Of a stretch of 64,000 nt of DNA, positions 34,251 through 43,348 are shown piece after piece. Origin of the DNA: Streptomyces albiflavescens (GTDB lineage Bacteria; Actinomycetota; Actinomycetes; Streptomycetales; Streptomycetaceae); the NCBI RefSeq assembly GCF_014645835.1, contig NZ_BMMM01000001.1, positions 310,001-374,000 of the forward strand, written 5' to 3'. Numbering within the stretch: the stretch's first letter is position 1; every line of letters starts with the position of its first letter. Under the pieces are notes generated by a model. The model did no database searches and was not told where the DNA came from. It was given only the letters and a program-made list of their open reading frames with translations. A program made the position numbers and the translations under genes.

Positions 34251-35780
34251 GTGGGGATCAAGAGGCGGCACTGGGCGTTGGCGGCGGCACCGCTGGCGCT
34301 GGCCCTGCTGGCGACCGGCTGTGTGAGCACGCCGGGCGCCGGGGCGGAGCCGAAGGCCGCGCCATCCACGTCCGCGGCCCTGCCCGTGGCCCGGGTGTGC
34401 GCCAAGCCCGCGGCCGGGCCGGCGAAGGCGCCGGCGGGCGCGGTGACCGTCGACCCCAAGGTGGTCGGCGACCTGGCAGCGAAGACCAAGAGCAGCCCGC
34501 CGAACACCACGTTCTGGCTTCGACCGGGCAAGCACAGCCTTGACCCGGACCGCTACGCCCAGGTCATCCCCAAGGAAGGGGACCGCTACCTCGGTGCGCC
34601 GGGCGCGGTGATCGACGGCCGGAAGAAGAACCAGTACGCGTTCGGCGGTACCGCCCGCAACGTCACCATCCGCTACCTGACCGTGCAACGTTTCGTGGCG
34701 CCGCGGGACGAGGGCGTGGTCAACCATGACTCGGCCGACGGATGGGTGATCGAGCACGCGACGATCCAGAACAACTCCGGCGCCGGGCTGATGGCCGGTG
34801 CCCGCCAGCAGGTCCGCGCCAACTGCCTGCGCAGCAACGGTCAGTACGGCATGAACGCGTACAAGGCCACCGGCCGGATCAGCGGCCTGGTGGTCGAGGG
34901 CAACGAGATCGTGGGCAACAACACCGGCGACTGGGAGCGGCGGCGGAAGGGCTGCGGCTGCACCGGAGGCATCAAGTTCTGGGCCGTCAACGGCGCCGAC
35001 GTGCGCGGCAACTGGGTGCACGACAACCGCGGAACCGGGTTGTGGGCGGACACCAACAACAACGACTTCCGCATCGAGAACAACGTGCTCGATGCCAACG
35101 ACGGTGCCGCGCTGATCTACGAGATCAGCTACAACGCGGTCATCCGGAACAACACGATCCGGCGGAACAACTGGGTCGAGGGCCGCAAGGCAGCCGACCG
35201 CGGCGACAACTTCCCGTACGCGACCGTCTACCTGTCCGAGTCCGGCGGCGAACCACGGATCCGAGCCCGCACCGACAAGATCGAGATCTACCGGAACGTG
35301 CTGGAGAACAACTGGTCCGGGATCACCCTGTGGGAAAACGCCGACCGGTTCTGCAACAGCCCGGCCAACACCTCCTCCGGTGACTGCACCTTGCTGGTGC
35401 GGAACACCGACCGCTGCGTGAAGCCGGCGATCGCCACCGCACCGCTCTACGCCGACTGCCGGTGGAAGACCCAGCGGGTGGACATCCACGACAACCGCTT
35501 CGTGCTGGACGAGTCCATCGTCAAGTGCACGGTGAAGTGCGACCGAATGGCGGTGCTGGCCAACTACGGCACCTATCCGGACTGGTCGCCATACAAGGGC
35601 GAACAGGTGGCTGAGGCGATCACCCACAAGCAGCACAACCGCTGGCACGACAACGTTTACCTCGGACCATGGAAATTCGTCGCCCAGGACCCGAGCCGGG
35701 TGCTCGACTTCGGCCAGTGGCAGGGCACGCCGTACCAGCAGGACGCGGGCAGCACCCTCGACCCAGGGGCCGGTGGTTGA
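34251..35780 (+). CDS. Right-handed beta-helix lipoprotein
   Basis: A 509-aa protein with GTG start. The N-terminus (GIKRRHWALAAAPLALALLATGC) is a lipoprotein signal with the lipobox LATGC. From about residue 110 the chain is a right-handed parallel beta-helix with repeated N-rich turns (VTIRYLTVQRF, WVIEHATIQNNSGAG, GLVVEGNEIVGNN, FRIENNVLDANDG, AVIRNNTIRRNNW). Pectate-lyase, epimerase and carbohydrate-binding proteins use this fold. With a uronate pathway nearby, a surface lyase or C5-epimerase acting on the exported polymer is possible. Cys residues late in the chain (CNSPANTSSGDC, CTVKCD) may form disulfides outside the cell. Confidence 0.85.
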   Translation: MGIKRRHWALAAAPLALALLATGCVSTPGAGAEPKAAPSTSAALPVARVCAKPAAGPAKAPAGAVTVDPKVVGDLAAKTKSSPPNTTFWLRPGKHSLDPDRYAQVIPKEGDRYLGAPGAVIDGRKKNQYAFGGTARNVTIRYLTVQRFVAPRDEGVVNHDSADGWVIEHATIQNNSGAGLMAGARQQVRANCLRSNGQYGMNAYKATGRISGLVVEGNEIVGNNTGDWERRRKGCGCTGGIKFWAVNGADVRGNWVHDNRGTGLWADTNNNDFRIENNVLDANDGAALIYEISYNAVIRNNTIRRNNWVEGRKAADRGDNFPYATVYLSESGGEPRIRARTDKIEIYRNVLENNWSGITLWENADRFCNSPANTSSGDCTLLVRNTDRCVKPAIATAPLYADCRWKTQRVDIHDNRFVLDESIVKCTVKCDRMAVLANYGTYPDWSPYKGEQVAEAITHKQHNRWHDNVYLGPWKFVAQDPSRVLDFGQWQGTPYQQDAGSTLDPGAGG

Positions 35781-37086
35781 GATGGGCGGCGACCTGACGC
35801 GCGGTGGGCTGCCAGGCGGACCGGATACGGCGGGAACGCAGCCCGGCGCCGAACCGCGCCCTGCCGGCGTACCGAGGATCGTCGGGATCGTCTGGGGGCT
35901 GCTGGTCCTCAACACGCTCGGCTCCGCCGGGGCGAAGACCATCATCCCGCTGCCCCGCTCCCTCATCCAGTTGGTCACCATGGGCGCGCTGGTCGCCGCG
36001 TTCGCGCTGGCGCTCGCGCTCAATCTCCGGCTGCGCATCCGACCCAGCGCCTTCCTGTCCCTGCTCACCCTGCTGCTGGTGCCGAGCGTGATCTCCAGCG
36101 CGCACCTGGAGTCCGGGTTCGGCGCGCTGTTCCGCTGCGCCCGCCTGGCTCTCTTCATCGGCACGCTGTGGCTGCTCAGCCGCTGGTGGGACGGCGGCCC
36201 GACGTTCGTCCGGCACCACATCCGGATGTACTTCGCCGTGCTCGGGTCGGTGGCCGCCGGCCTGGTCGTCTCACCGGGTGCGGCCCTGCCCGACCTCTAC
36301 GGCGGGCGACTGGTCGGCGCGCTGTGGCCGCTCACCCCGCCGCAGATCGGACAGTACGCCGCGGTGATCATCGGGCTCACCGTGCTGCTCGTACTGGGCC
36401 GCCGGACCGACAGGGCCGGCGCGGCGGTCGTCATCGTGCCCTCACTCGTCCTGCTCGCGTTGACCCATACCCGGACGGCCACGCTCGGCCTGCTCATCGG
36501 GCTGGCGTTGGCGATCGGCTCACTCATCCTGACCAGCGCCGCCGCCCGCCGGTTCTTCACCTGGGCGGTGCTGTGCGCCACGGTGGCCGCGGTGGCGTTC
36601 GCCTCCGCGCTGCAAGCGTGGTTCCTGCGCGGGCAGAGCCAGGAGAACTTCTCCAGCCTCACCGGTCGGGCCAAGGTCTGGGACGCACTGCTGGCAGCCC
36701 CCCGGACGACCTCGGAGCAGCTGTTCGGCGTGGGCCTGGGCGACAAGTCGTTCGGCGGGCTGCCGATCGACAACAGCTGGCTGGCCGTTTACAACGAGCA
36801 GGGTCTGACCGGCGTCGCCCTCGTGGCGGCGATCATCATCGTGCTGGGCGGCGTCGCGTTGCTGCGGCCACCGTCGCTGCAGAGGGCCTGCGCGATCTTC
36901 CTGATCAGCTACTGCGCGATCGCGTCGTACACCGAGGCCGGGCTGGGCGACGCCTCGCCGTATCTGCTGCATCTGGCCGTGGCCGCCTCGCTCCTGGCGA
37001 CACCTGCCGCGGCCACTCCCCTCCCGACGCCCGAAGGCCCTCGACGACGCGTCCCGCGATGGGCCCATAGATCGGAGGCGATCTGA
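35773..37086 (+). CDS. O-antigen polymerase/ligase-like membrane protein (Wzy candidate)
   Basis: About 437 aa from GTG 35773, or 434 aa from ATG 35782; both overlap or abut the previous stop. It is highly hydrophobic with about ten predicted helices. The large loop near residues 290-345 has SLTGRAKVWDALLAAPRTTSEQLFGVGLGDKSF, which resembles the Wzy_C/WaaL signature (R..W..A....NP..G.G....). It probably polymerises the repeat units outside the membrane or ligates the glycan. The position between a beta-helix protein and glycosyltransferases fits. Confidence 0.78.
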   Translation: MVEMGGDLTRGGLPGGPDTAGTQPGAEPRPAGVPRIVGIVWGLLVLNTLGSAGAKTIIPLPRSLIQLVTMGALVAAFALALALNLRLRIRPSAFLSLLTLLLVPSVISSAHLESGFGALFRCARLALFIGTLWLLSRWWDGGPTFVRHHIRMYFAVLGSVAAGLVVSPGAALPDLYGGRLVGALWPLTPPQIGQYAAVIIGLTVLLVLGRRTDRAGAAVVIVPSLVLLALTHTRTATLGLLIGLALAIGSLILTSAAARRFFTWAVLCATVAAVAFASALQAWFLRGQSQENFSSLTGRAKVWDALLAAPRTTSEQLFGVGLGDKSFGGLPIDNSWLAVYNEQGLTGVALVAAIIIVLGGVALLRPPSLQRACAIFLISYCAIASYTEAGLGDASPYLLHLAVAASLLATPAAATPLPTPEGPRRRVPRWAHRSEAI

Positions 37087-37088
37087 GC

Positions 37089-38330
37089 ATGCACGTCCTC
37101 GTGGTGCACAACCGCTACGCCTCGGCGCAGCCGAGCGGGGAGAACAAGGTCGTCGACCAGGAGGTGGCGCTGCTGCGCGCGGCCGGCCACCGGGTCGAGG
37201 TGTTCGAGCGGCGCAGCGACGACATCGCCGCCCGGTCCCTGCCAGCCAAGGCCGCGGTGCCGCTGCTTGTGCCGTGGAACCCGGCGGTCCGCGCGGAACT
37301 CGCCGCCCGGCTCCGCGCAGAGCGGCCGGACGTGGTGCACGTCCACAACGTCTTCCCGCTCCTGTCGCCCGCGGTGCTTGCCGCCTGCGCCGACGCCGAC
37401 GTGCCCGCTGTCGCCACGCTGCACAACTACACCCAGGTCTGCCCGCCCGGCACGCTGCAACGGGACGGCCGGCCGTGCACCGAGTGCGTCGGCTCGACGC
37501 CGCTGCCCGCCGTCCGGCACGGCTGCTACCGCAACTCCCACCTTGCGACGGTGCCGCTCGCGGTCAGCCTGTCGGTCAACCGGCGACGGTGGTGGTCCGG
37601 CGTGGAGCGGTTCTTCTGCATCTCCGCGGCGCAGCGCGACGTCCTGGTGCGGGCCGGCATGCCGGCCGAGCGGCTGGCGGTGAAGCACAACTTCGTGCCC
37701 GAACCGGGCGCCCGCCGAGATGGCGACGGCGAGCATCTGCTCTATCTCGGCCGGCTCGCGGAGGCCAAGGGCGTGCGGCTGCTCATGGCTGCGTGGGACG
37801 AGCTCGCCGCCGACGGCGGTGTGGGCGTACCGCTCGTGGTCGCCGGCGCGGGGCCACTGGAGCGAGAGGTGACCGCCTGGGCGGCGGGCCGGGACGACGT
37901 GCGGTACGTCGGCCTGTACGACACGGCGGAGTGCCGGCGGGCCGTCGCGCGGTCGGTCGCGGTGGTGGCTCCCTCGACGTGGCTGGAGGCGTTCGGCCTG
38001 GTGGTCGTGGAGGCGATGGCGGCCGGGGTCCCGACCGTCGCGGCCGGTCACGGCGCCTTCGTCGAACTCGTCGAGGACGGGGTGACCGGGTTGCTGCACC
38101 GGCCGGGCGAGCCCGCCTCGCTCGCGTCCTGCATACGCCGGATCGCGGCCGAGCCGGGCCGCAACCGGGAGATGGGCCAGGCGGCCCGGCGCCGCTACGA
38201 GCAGGGGTTCAGCCCGGCCGTCGGCCTGGAGCGCCTGGTGGAGGAGTACCGCACCGCGATCGCGGGTCGGTCAGCACTGGCTCGCGGCGGGGACACCCGT
38301 GCGAGCAGGGGGGATGGGGACAGCAGATGA
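37089..38330 (+). CDS. GT4-family glycosyltransferase
   Basis: The product is 413 aa. Typical GT-B fold: VLVVHNRYASAQPSGENKVV, acceptor-side HVHNVFPLLSP and ATLHNYTQVCPPGTL (with a Cys-rich turn RPCTECVGS, as in many capsule GT4 enzymes), and the donor site APSTWLEAFGLVVVEAMAAG. It transfers a hexose-type residue from a nucleotide sugar onto the lipid-linked intermediate. The gene ends in an ATGA overlap with the methyltransferase gene. Confidence 0.88.
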   Translation: MHVLVVHNRYASAQPSGENKVVDQEVALLRAAGHRVEVFERRSDDIAARSLPAKAAVPLLVPWNPAVRAELAARLRAERPDVVHVHNVFPLLSPAVLAACADADVPAVATLHNYTQVCPPGTLQRDGRPCTECVGSTPLPAVRHGCYRNSHLATVPLAVSLSVNRRRWWSGVERFFCISAAQRDVLVRAGMPAERLAVKHNFVPEPGARRDGDGEHLLYLGRLAEAKGVRLLMAAWDELAADGGVGVPLVVAGAGPLEREVTAWAAGRDDVRYVGLYDTAECRRAVARSVAVVAPSTWLEAFGLVVVEAMAAGVPTVAAGHGAFVELVEDGVTGLLHRPGEPASLASCIRRIAAEPGRNREMGQAARRRYEQGFSPAVGLERLVEEYRTAIAGRSALARGGDTRASRGDGDSR

Positions 38331-39577
38331 CACGATGCCGACTGTGCGGCTCGGAAGCGATGGCGAGCGTCGTCGATCTCGGGGCTACGCCACCATGTGA
38401 GAGCTTTCTCGCCGCGGACCAACTGGACCAGCCGGAGCCGGCGTACCCGCTGCACCTGCGGGTCTGCACCGACTGCTGGCTTGCGCAGATCCCGCCGCTG
38501 ATCACGCCGGAGGAGACGTTCAAGGAGTACGCGTACTTCTCCTCGTACTCGACCTCCTGGGTGGAGCACGCGCGCACATTCGTCGCCGACGCCGTACAGC
38601 GGTTGGGTCTCGGCCCCGAAGCCTTCGTGGTCGAGGTCGCGAGCAACGACGGGTACCTGCTGAGGCATGTGGTGGACCGGGGGATCCGCTGCCTCGGCAT
38701 CGAGCCGTCGGTGAACGTCGGCGCAGCGGCACGGGACGCAGGTGTGCCCACGCTCACGGAGTTCCTGGACCCGGCCACCGGCGCCGGCGTCCGCGCCGAG
38801 CACGGCCCGGCGGACCTGGTCGTGGCCAACAACGTGTACGCGCACATCCCCGACGTGGTCGGGTTCACGCAGGGGCTGCGCGCCCTGGTCGCCGACGACG
38901 GCTGGGTCTCCATCGAGGTGCAGCACCTGCTGACCCTGATCGAGGAGAACCAGTACGACACGATCTACCACGAGCACTTCCAGTACTACACGGTCGCGTC
39001 CGCGACCCGGGCGCTGGCGAGCGGCGGACTCGCGCTCGTGGACGTCGAGTTGCTGCCCACGCACGGCGGCTCCATCCGGCTGTGGGCCCGGCCGGCCGAG
39101 GTGGCCGGCGAGCCGACGCAGCGGGTGGCCGACGTGCTGGCCCGGGAGAAGGCCGCCGGGCTGCAGGAACTGTCCGGGTACACCGAGTTCTCCGCCCGGG
39201 TGGCCAAGGTGCGCCGGGACCTCCTGCGGTTCCTCATCGAGGCGGCCGAGCGCGGCGAGACGGTCGTCGGCTACGGCGCCCCGGGCAAGGGCAACACCCT
39301 GCTCAACCACTGCGGCATCCGGCCCGACCTGCTCCCGTACACGGTCGACCGCAACCCCTATAAGCACGGCAGGTTCACCCCGGGCACCCGCATCCCGATC
39401 CTGCCGCCCGAGCAGATAGCCGCCGACAAACCGGACTACGTCCTCATCCTCCCGTGGAACCTGCGGGCCGAGCTGGTCGAGCAACTGTCCTTCGTGCACG
39501 ACTGGGGCGGCCGGCTGGTCTTTCCCATCCCGGAACTGAGCATTGTCGAGGTCGCGTCTCGAAAGGTCACAGCATGA
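38327..39577 (+). CDS. NDP-sugar C-methyltransferase-like protein
   Basis: A 416-aa three-part protein. An N-terminal zinc-binding region (CRLCGS ... CTDC) is followed by a SAM-binding domain (FVVEVASNDGYLLRHVVDRG, GIEPS) and a C-terminal domain with VVGYGAPGKGNTLLNHCGI and YTVDRNPYKHGRFTPGTRIP. This matches the TylC3/NovU/EvaC family, which methylates carbon 3 or 5 of 4-keto nucleotide sugars. The active-site-like YHEHFQYYT phrase is present. It is the first gene of a sugar-modification cassette that runs to 48.7 kb; its expected substrate would be a 4-keto nucleotide sugar. Confidence 0.87.
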   Translation: MTRCRLCGSEAMASVVDLGATPPCESFLAADQLDQPEPAYPLHLRVCTDCWLAQIPPLITPEETFKEYAYFSSYSTSWVEHARTFVADAVQRLGLGPEAFVVEVASNDGYLLRHVVDRGIRCLGIEPSVNVGAAARDAGVPTLTEFLDPATGAGVRAEHGPADLVVANNVYAHIPDVVGFTQGLRALVADDGWVSIEVQHLLTLIEENQYDTIYHEHFQYYTVASATRALASGGLALVDVELLPTHGGSIRLWARPAEVAGEPTQRVADVLAREKAAGLQELSGYTEFSARVAKVRRDLLRFLIEAAERGETVVGYGAPGKGNTLLNHCGIRPDLLPYTVDRNPYKHGRFTPGTRIPILPPEQIAADKPDYVLILPWNLRAELVEQLSFVHDWGGRLVFPIPELSIVEVASRKVTA

Positions 39578-40404
39578 AGGTCGTTCTGTTCTGCGGCGGT
39601 TACGGGATGCGCATGCGCAACGGAGCCTCCGACGACGTGCCCAAGCCGATGGCGATGGTCGGGCCGCGACCGCTGATCTGGCACGTCATGCGCTACTACG
39701 CGCACTTCGGGCACACGGAGTTCATCCTGTGCCTCGGCTACGGGGCCCACCACATCAAGGACTTCTTCCTCAACTACGAGGAGACGACGTCCAACGACTT
39801 CGTGCTGCGGGGCGGGCGGACCGAGCTGCTGTCCACCGACATCGCCTCCTGGACGATCACCTTCGCGCAGACCGGCATCGAGTCACCGATCGGGGAGCGG
39901 CTGCGCCGGGTGCGGCACCACCTGGACGGCGACGAGATGTTCCTCGCCAACTACGCCGACGTGCTCACCGACGCCCCGCTGCCGGAGATGATCGACTCCT
40001 TCGCCCGGCGCGACGCCGGTGCGTCGATGATGGTGGTGCCGCCGCAGTCCTCGTTCCACTGCGTGGAGCTGGGCGAGGACGGCCTAGTGGGGGGCATCAC
40101 GGCGGTGAGCGAACTGCCGCTGTGGGAGAACGGCGGCTACTTCGTGCTCCGCCAGGAGGTCTTCGACCACATCCCGGAGAACGGGGATCTGGTCGCCGAC
40201 GGATGTGCCCAACTGGCCAAGCGCGGCCGACTGGTGGCGCATCAGCACCGCGGCTTCTGGAAGCCGACCGACACCGTGAAGGAGCGGGCCGCGCTCGACG
40301 ACGCCTACGCCCGGGGCGACCGCCCGTGGGCCGTGTGGGAACACGGCGGCGCGGGGGCGGGCGCGACCGGAAGCCGGGCCGGCGCCGGGGCGAGGACCGC
40401 GTGA
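39574..40404 (+). CDS. Sugar-1-phosphate nucleotidyltransferase, glucose-1-phosphate cytidylyltransferase type
   Basis: The product is 276 aa. N-terminal nucleotide-binding motif VVLFCGGYGMRMR with PKPMAMVGPRPLIWHVM; later FILCLGYGAHHIKDFF, ANYADVLTD (metal-binding Asp) and FWKPTDTVKER. These phrases fit RfbF-type CTP:glucose-1-phosphate cytidylyltransferases. It would make CDP-glucose or a similar CDP-sugar. It overlaps both the upstream methyltransferase gene and the downstream deacetylase gene by 4 bases. A low-complexity Gly/Ala tail of about 20 residues extends past the usual end. Confidence 0.85.
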   Translation: MKVVLFCGGYGMRMRNGASDDVPKPMAMVGPRPLIWHVMRYYAHFGHTEFILCLGYGAHHIKDFFLNYEETTSNDFVLRGGRTELLSTDIASWTITFAQTGIESPIGERLRRVRHHLDGDEMFLANYADVLTDAPLPEMIDSFARRDAGASMMVVPPQSSFHCVELGEDGLVGGITAVSELPLWENGGYFVLRQEVFDHIPENGDLVADGCAQLAKRGRLVAHQHRGFWKPTDTVKERAALDDAYARGDRPWAVWEHGGAGAGATGSRAGAGARTA

Positions 40405-41048
40405 TCCGGCTCGGGGCCGAGCGCCTGGACCGGATCGTCGCGGTGGGCGCGCACTGCGACGACATCGCCATCGGCGCCGGCGGCACACTGCTGACGCTGT
40501 GCCTCGCACGGCCGGGTATCCGCATCGACGTACTGGTGCTCTCCGGCGGTGGCAGCGAGCGGGAGCAGGAGGAGCAGGCCGCGCTCGCCGCCTTCTGCCC
40601 GGGCGCCGACCTGCGGCTGACCGTGCACAAGCTGCCGGACGGCCGGCTGCCGGCGCACTGGGAGGAGGCCAAGGCCGCGGTCGAGGAGCTGCGTGCGGGG
40701 ACAGAGCCGGATCTCGTGCTGGCCCCGCGCACCGATGACGCGCACCAGGATCACCGCGGTCTGGCGAAGCTGATCACCACCGCGTTCCGCGACCACCTGG
40801 TGCTCGGGTACGAGATCGTCAAGTGGGACGGCGATCTCGGCCGTCCGGCGGTGTACCAGCCGCTGTCGCCGGAGATCGCCGAACGGAAGGTGCGGCTGCT
40901 GCAGGAGCACTACCCCTCGCAGCGGCACCGGCCCTGGTACGACCGGGAAGCCTTCCTCGGGCTGGCCCGGATCCGCGGCATCGAATGCCATGCGCGCTAC
41001 GCCGAGGCGTTCGCCGTCACCAAACTCACTCTCAACCTGGGGGAATGA
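40401..41048 (+). CDS. PIG-L/LmbE family deacetylase
   Basis: The product is 215 aa and the gene starts at GTG in a GTGA overlap. The metal site is AHCDDIAIGAGG (residues 17-28), a variant of the family's AHPDDE in which Pro is Cys and Glu is Ile. The second motif DDAHQDHRGLAK carries the other histidine ligand. These enzymes remove an N-acetyl group from a sugar, using zinc. In this cassette it may free an amino group on the unusual nucleotide sugar. The changed first motif means activity is not assured. Confidence 0.85.
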   Translation: MIRLGAERLDRIVAVGAHCDDIAIGAGGTLLTLCLARPGIRIDVLVLSGGGSEREQEEQAALAAFCPGADLRLTVHKLPDGRLPAHWEEAKAAVEELRAGTEPDLVLAPRTDDAHQDHRGLAKLITTAFRDHLVLGYEIVKWDGDLGRPAVYQPLSPEIAERKVRLLQEHYPSQRHRPWYDREAFLGLARIRGIECHARYAEAFAVTKLTLNLGE

Positions 41049-41051
41049 ACC

Positions 41052-42077
41052 TTGCGCGTACTGCTGACCGGGCACCAGGGCTACCTGGGCACCGTGATGG
41101 CCCCGGTCCTCGCGGCCGCCGGGCACGAGGTCGTCGGGCTGGACGCCGGCCTGTTCGCCGACTGCGTCCTTGGCCCGACGCCCGCGGACCCGCCGGGGCC
41201 GCGGGTCGACCTGCGCGACGTGACGGCCGAGCACGTGGCCGGGGTGGACGCCGTGATCCACCTGGCCGCGCTGTCCAACGACCCGCTGGGATCGCTGGCG
41301 CCGGAGCTCACCTACGACATCAACCACCACGCGTCCGTGCGGCTGGCTCGGCTGGCCCGTGACGCCGGAGTGCGGCGCTTCCTGTACGCGTCGACGTGCT
41401 CGGTCTACGGCGCCGCCGGCGGTGACGACCTGGTGGCCGAGGACGCCCCGCTGCGCCCGGTGACGCCGTACGCGGAGTCCAAGGTGCGGGTGGAGGACGA
41501 CCTGCACGAGCTGGCCGACGGCGACTTCAGCCCGGTGTACATGCGCAACGCCACCGCCTTCGGCTACTCGCCCCGGCTGCGCGCCGACATCGTGCTGAAC
41601 AACCTGGTGGGGCACGCCCTTCTGTCCGGCGAGGTCCTCGTCCTCTCCGACGGCACCCCCTGGCGCCCGCTGGTGCACGCCGCCGACATCGCACGGGCCT
41701 TCGCGGCCGCGCTGGTCGCGCCGCGGGAAGCGGTGCACGACCGGGCGTTCAACATCGGCAGCGAGACCAATAACGTCACGGTCGCCGAGATCGCCGAGCA
41801 GGTCGCCGAGGCGGTGTCCGGCGCGAAGGTGGTGATCACCGGAGAGAACGGTGCCGATCCGCGGTCGTACCGGGTGGACTTCTCCCGGTTCCGCACGGCG
41901 ATCCCCGGCTTCGACTGCGAGTGGACGGTGAAGCGGGGCGCGCTCGAACTCGCCGACGCCTACCGGAAACACGGGCTGACCCGGGAGAACTTCGAGCAGC
42001 GGTTCACCAGGCTCGCCGTGCTGCGCGCGGCGTCCGATGCCGGCACCGTCGACGACACCCTGCGGTGGCGCCGATGA
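41052..42077 (+). CDS. NAD-dependent sugar epimerase/dehydratase (extended SDR)
   Basis: The product is 341 aa with TTG start 3 bases after the previous stop, preceded by GGGGGA. The Rossmann motif is LLTGHQGYLGTVMAP. The catalytic triad is seen as Ser/Thr in YASTCSVYG and the YxxxK of YAESK. It resembles the SDR members found next to PIG-L and cytidylyltransferase genes. It may be the epimerase, or the step that forms the keto sugar, since no separate 4,6-dehydratase is visible in the locus. Confidence 0.87.
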   Translation: MRVLLTGHQGYLGTVMAPVLAAAGHEVVGLDAGLFADCVLGPTPADPPGPRVDLRDVTAEHVAGVDAVIHLAALSNDPLGSLAPELTYDINHHASVRLARLARDAGVRRFLYASTCSVYGAAGGDDLVAEDAPLRPVTPYAESKVRVEDDLHELADGDFSPVYMRNATAFGYSPRLRADIVLNNLVGHALLSGEVLVLSDGTPWRPLVHAADIARAFAAALVAPREAVHDRAFNIGSETNNVTVAEIAEQVAEAVSGAKVVITGENGADPRSYRVDFSRFRTAIPGFDCEWTVKRGALELADAYRKHGLTRENFEQRFTRLAVLRAASDAGTVDDTLRWRR

Positions 42078-43348
42078 CCACGGCCGGGGAGGAGATGCAC
42101 GCGCTGGTGGAGCGGATGTACCCGCTGTGCCGGAGCATCACCGGAGACGGCGTGCGCGCCACGCTGGACATCGTCGGCGAGTACGTCCCGCTGCAGGTGC
42201 ACGAGGTGCCGACCGGTACCCAGGTGCTCGACTGGACGGTGCCGCAGGAGTGGAACATCCGGGACGCGTACATCGCCGACGCCACCGGCCGGCGGGTCGT
42301 CGACTTCGCCGCGTCCAGCCTGCATGTGCTCGGCTACAGCGTGCCGGTGTCGGCGACCATGCCGCTGTCCGTGCTGCGCGGACATCTCCACACCTTGCCG
42401 GACCACCCGGCCTGGGTGCCGTACCGCACCAGCTACTACAAGCCGGAATGGGGGTTCTGCCTGGCCCAGGAGACCCTGGACGCGCTGCCGGACGGCGACT
42501 ACGAGGTGCACATCGACTCCACACTCGCCGATGGCCACCTCACCTACGCCGAGCACGTCGTCCCGGGGCAGGTCGCCGACGAGGTGATCGTCTCCTGCCA
42601 CGTCTGCCATCCCTCGCTGGCCAACGACAACCTGGCCGGCATCGCGGTGGCGACGTTCCTGGCCCGGGCGCTGGCGGAGCAGACGCCGTACTACACCTAC
42701 CGGTTCCTGTTCGCGCCCGGCACCATCGGGGCGATCACCTGGCTCGCCCGCAACGCGGAGCGGGTGGAACGGGTCAAGCACGGGCTCGTACTGGCCTGCG
42801 CCGGTGACTCGGGCCAACTGACGTACAAGCAGAGCAGGCGCGGCGACGCGGAGATCGACCGGGTGATGCGGCATGTGCTGGCCGCCTCCGAACGCCCGCA
42901 CCACATCGCCGAGTTCACTCCGTACGGCTACGACGAGCGGCAGTTCTGCTCACCCGGGTTCGATCTCGGCGTGGGCTCGCTCAGCCGGACCCCGTACGCC
43001 GGGTACCCCGAGTACCACACCTCGGCGGACAACCCGGACTTCGTCTCCCCGGAGGCGATGGAGGACACGCTCGCCGTCTGCCGCGAGGCATTCGCCGTGC
43101 TTGACCGCAACCGGCGGTACGTCAATCTCAGCCCCTACGGCGAACCACAGCTGGGCCGGCGCGGGTTGTACGACTCGCTCGGCGGCCGCAGCGACGCGAA
43201 GCAGGCCCAGATGGCCATGCTCTGGGTACTCAGCCTCTCCGACGGCGAGCACAGTCTGCTGGACGTCGCCGAGCGGTCCGGGCTGCCGTTCGACACCGTT
43301 GCCGCCGCGGCCGACGCCCTGCACGACGCCGAACTGATCAAGGCGTGA
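42074..43348 (+). CDS. DUF4910 / aminopeptidase-like protein
   Basis: The product is 424 aa and overlaps both neighbours. The core resembles a zinc aminopeptidase of clan MH: SCHVCHPSLANDNLAGIAVA carries the His/Asp pair, and later CSPGFDLGVGSLSRTPYAGY and EYHTSADNPDFV supply further metal-type ligands. A C-terminal winged-helix-like segment (SLLDVAERSGLPFDTVAAAA) is present. Family DUF4910 proteins recur within surface-sugar loci and their role there is unknown. The strict coupling to the SDR gene hints at a catalytic step on a sugar amide or aminoacyl group. Confidence 0.85.
   Translation: MTTAGEEMHALVERMYPLCRSITGDGVRATLDIVGEYVPLQVHEVPTGTQVLDWTVPQEWNIRDAYIADATGRRVVDFAASSLHVLGYSVPVSATMPLSVLRGHLHTLPDHPAWVPYRTSYYKPEWGFCLAQETLDALPDGDYEVHIDSTLADGHLTYAEHVVPGQVADEVIVSCHVCHPSLANDNLAGIAVATFLARALAEQTPYYTYRFLFAPGTIGAITWLARNAERVERVKHGLVLACAGDSGQLTYKQSRRGDAEIDRVMRHVLAASERPHHIAEFTPYGYDERQFCSPGFDLGVGSLSRTPYAGYPEYHTSADNPDFVSPEAMEDTLAVCREAFAVLDRNRRYVNLSPYGEPQLGRRGLYDSLGGRSDAKQAQMAMLWVLSLSDGEHSLLDVAERSGLPFDTVAAAADALHDAELIKA

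Noticed and set aside
33276..36221. A 981-codon open frame on the minus strand
   Set aside because: Antisense to the heparinase-fold, beta-helix and polymerase genes. Composition is typical for GC-driven false ORFs; no motif was seen.
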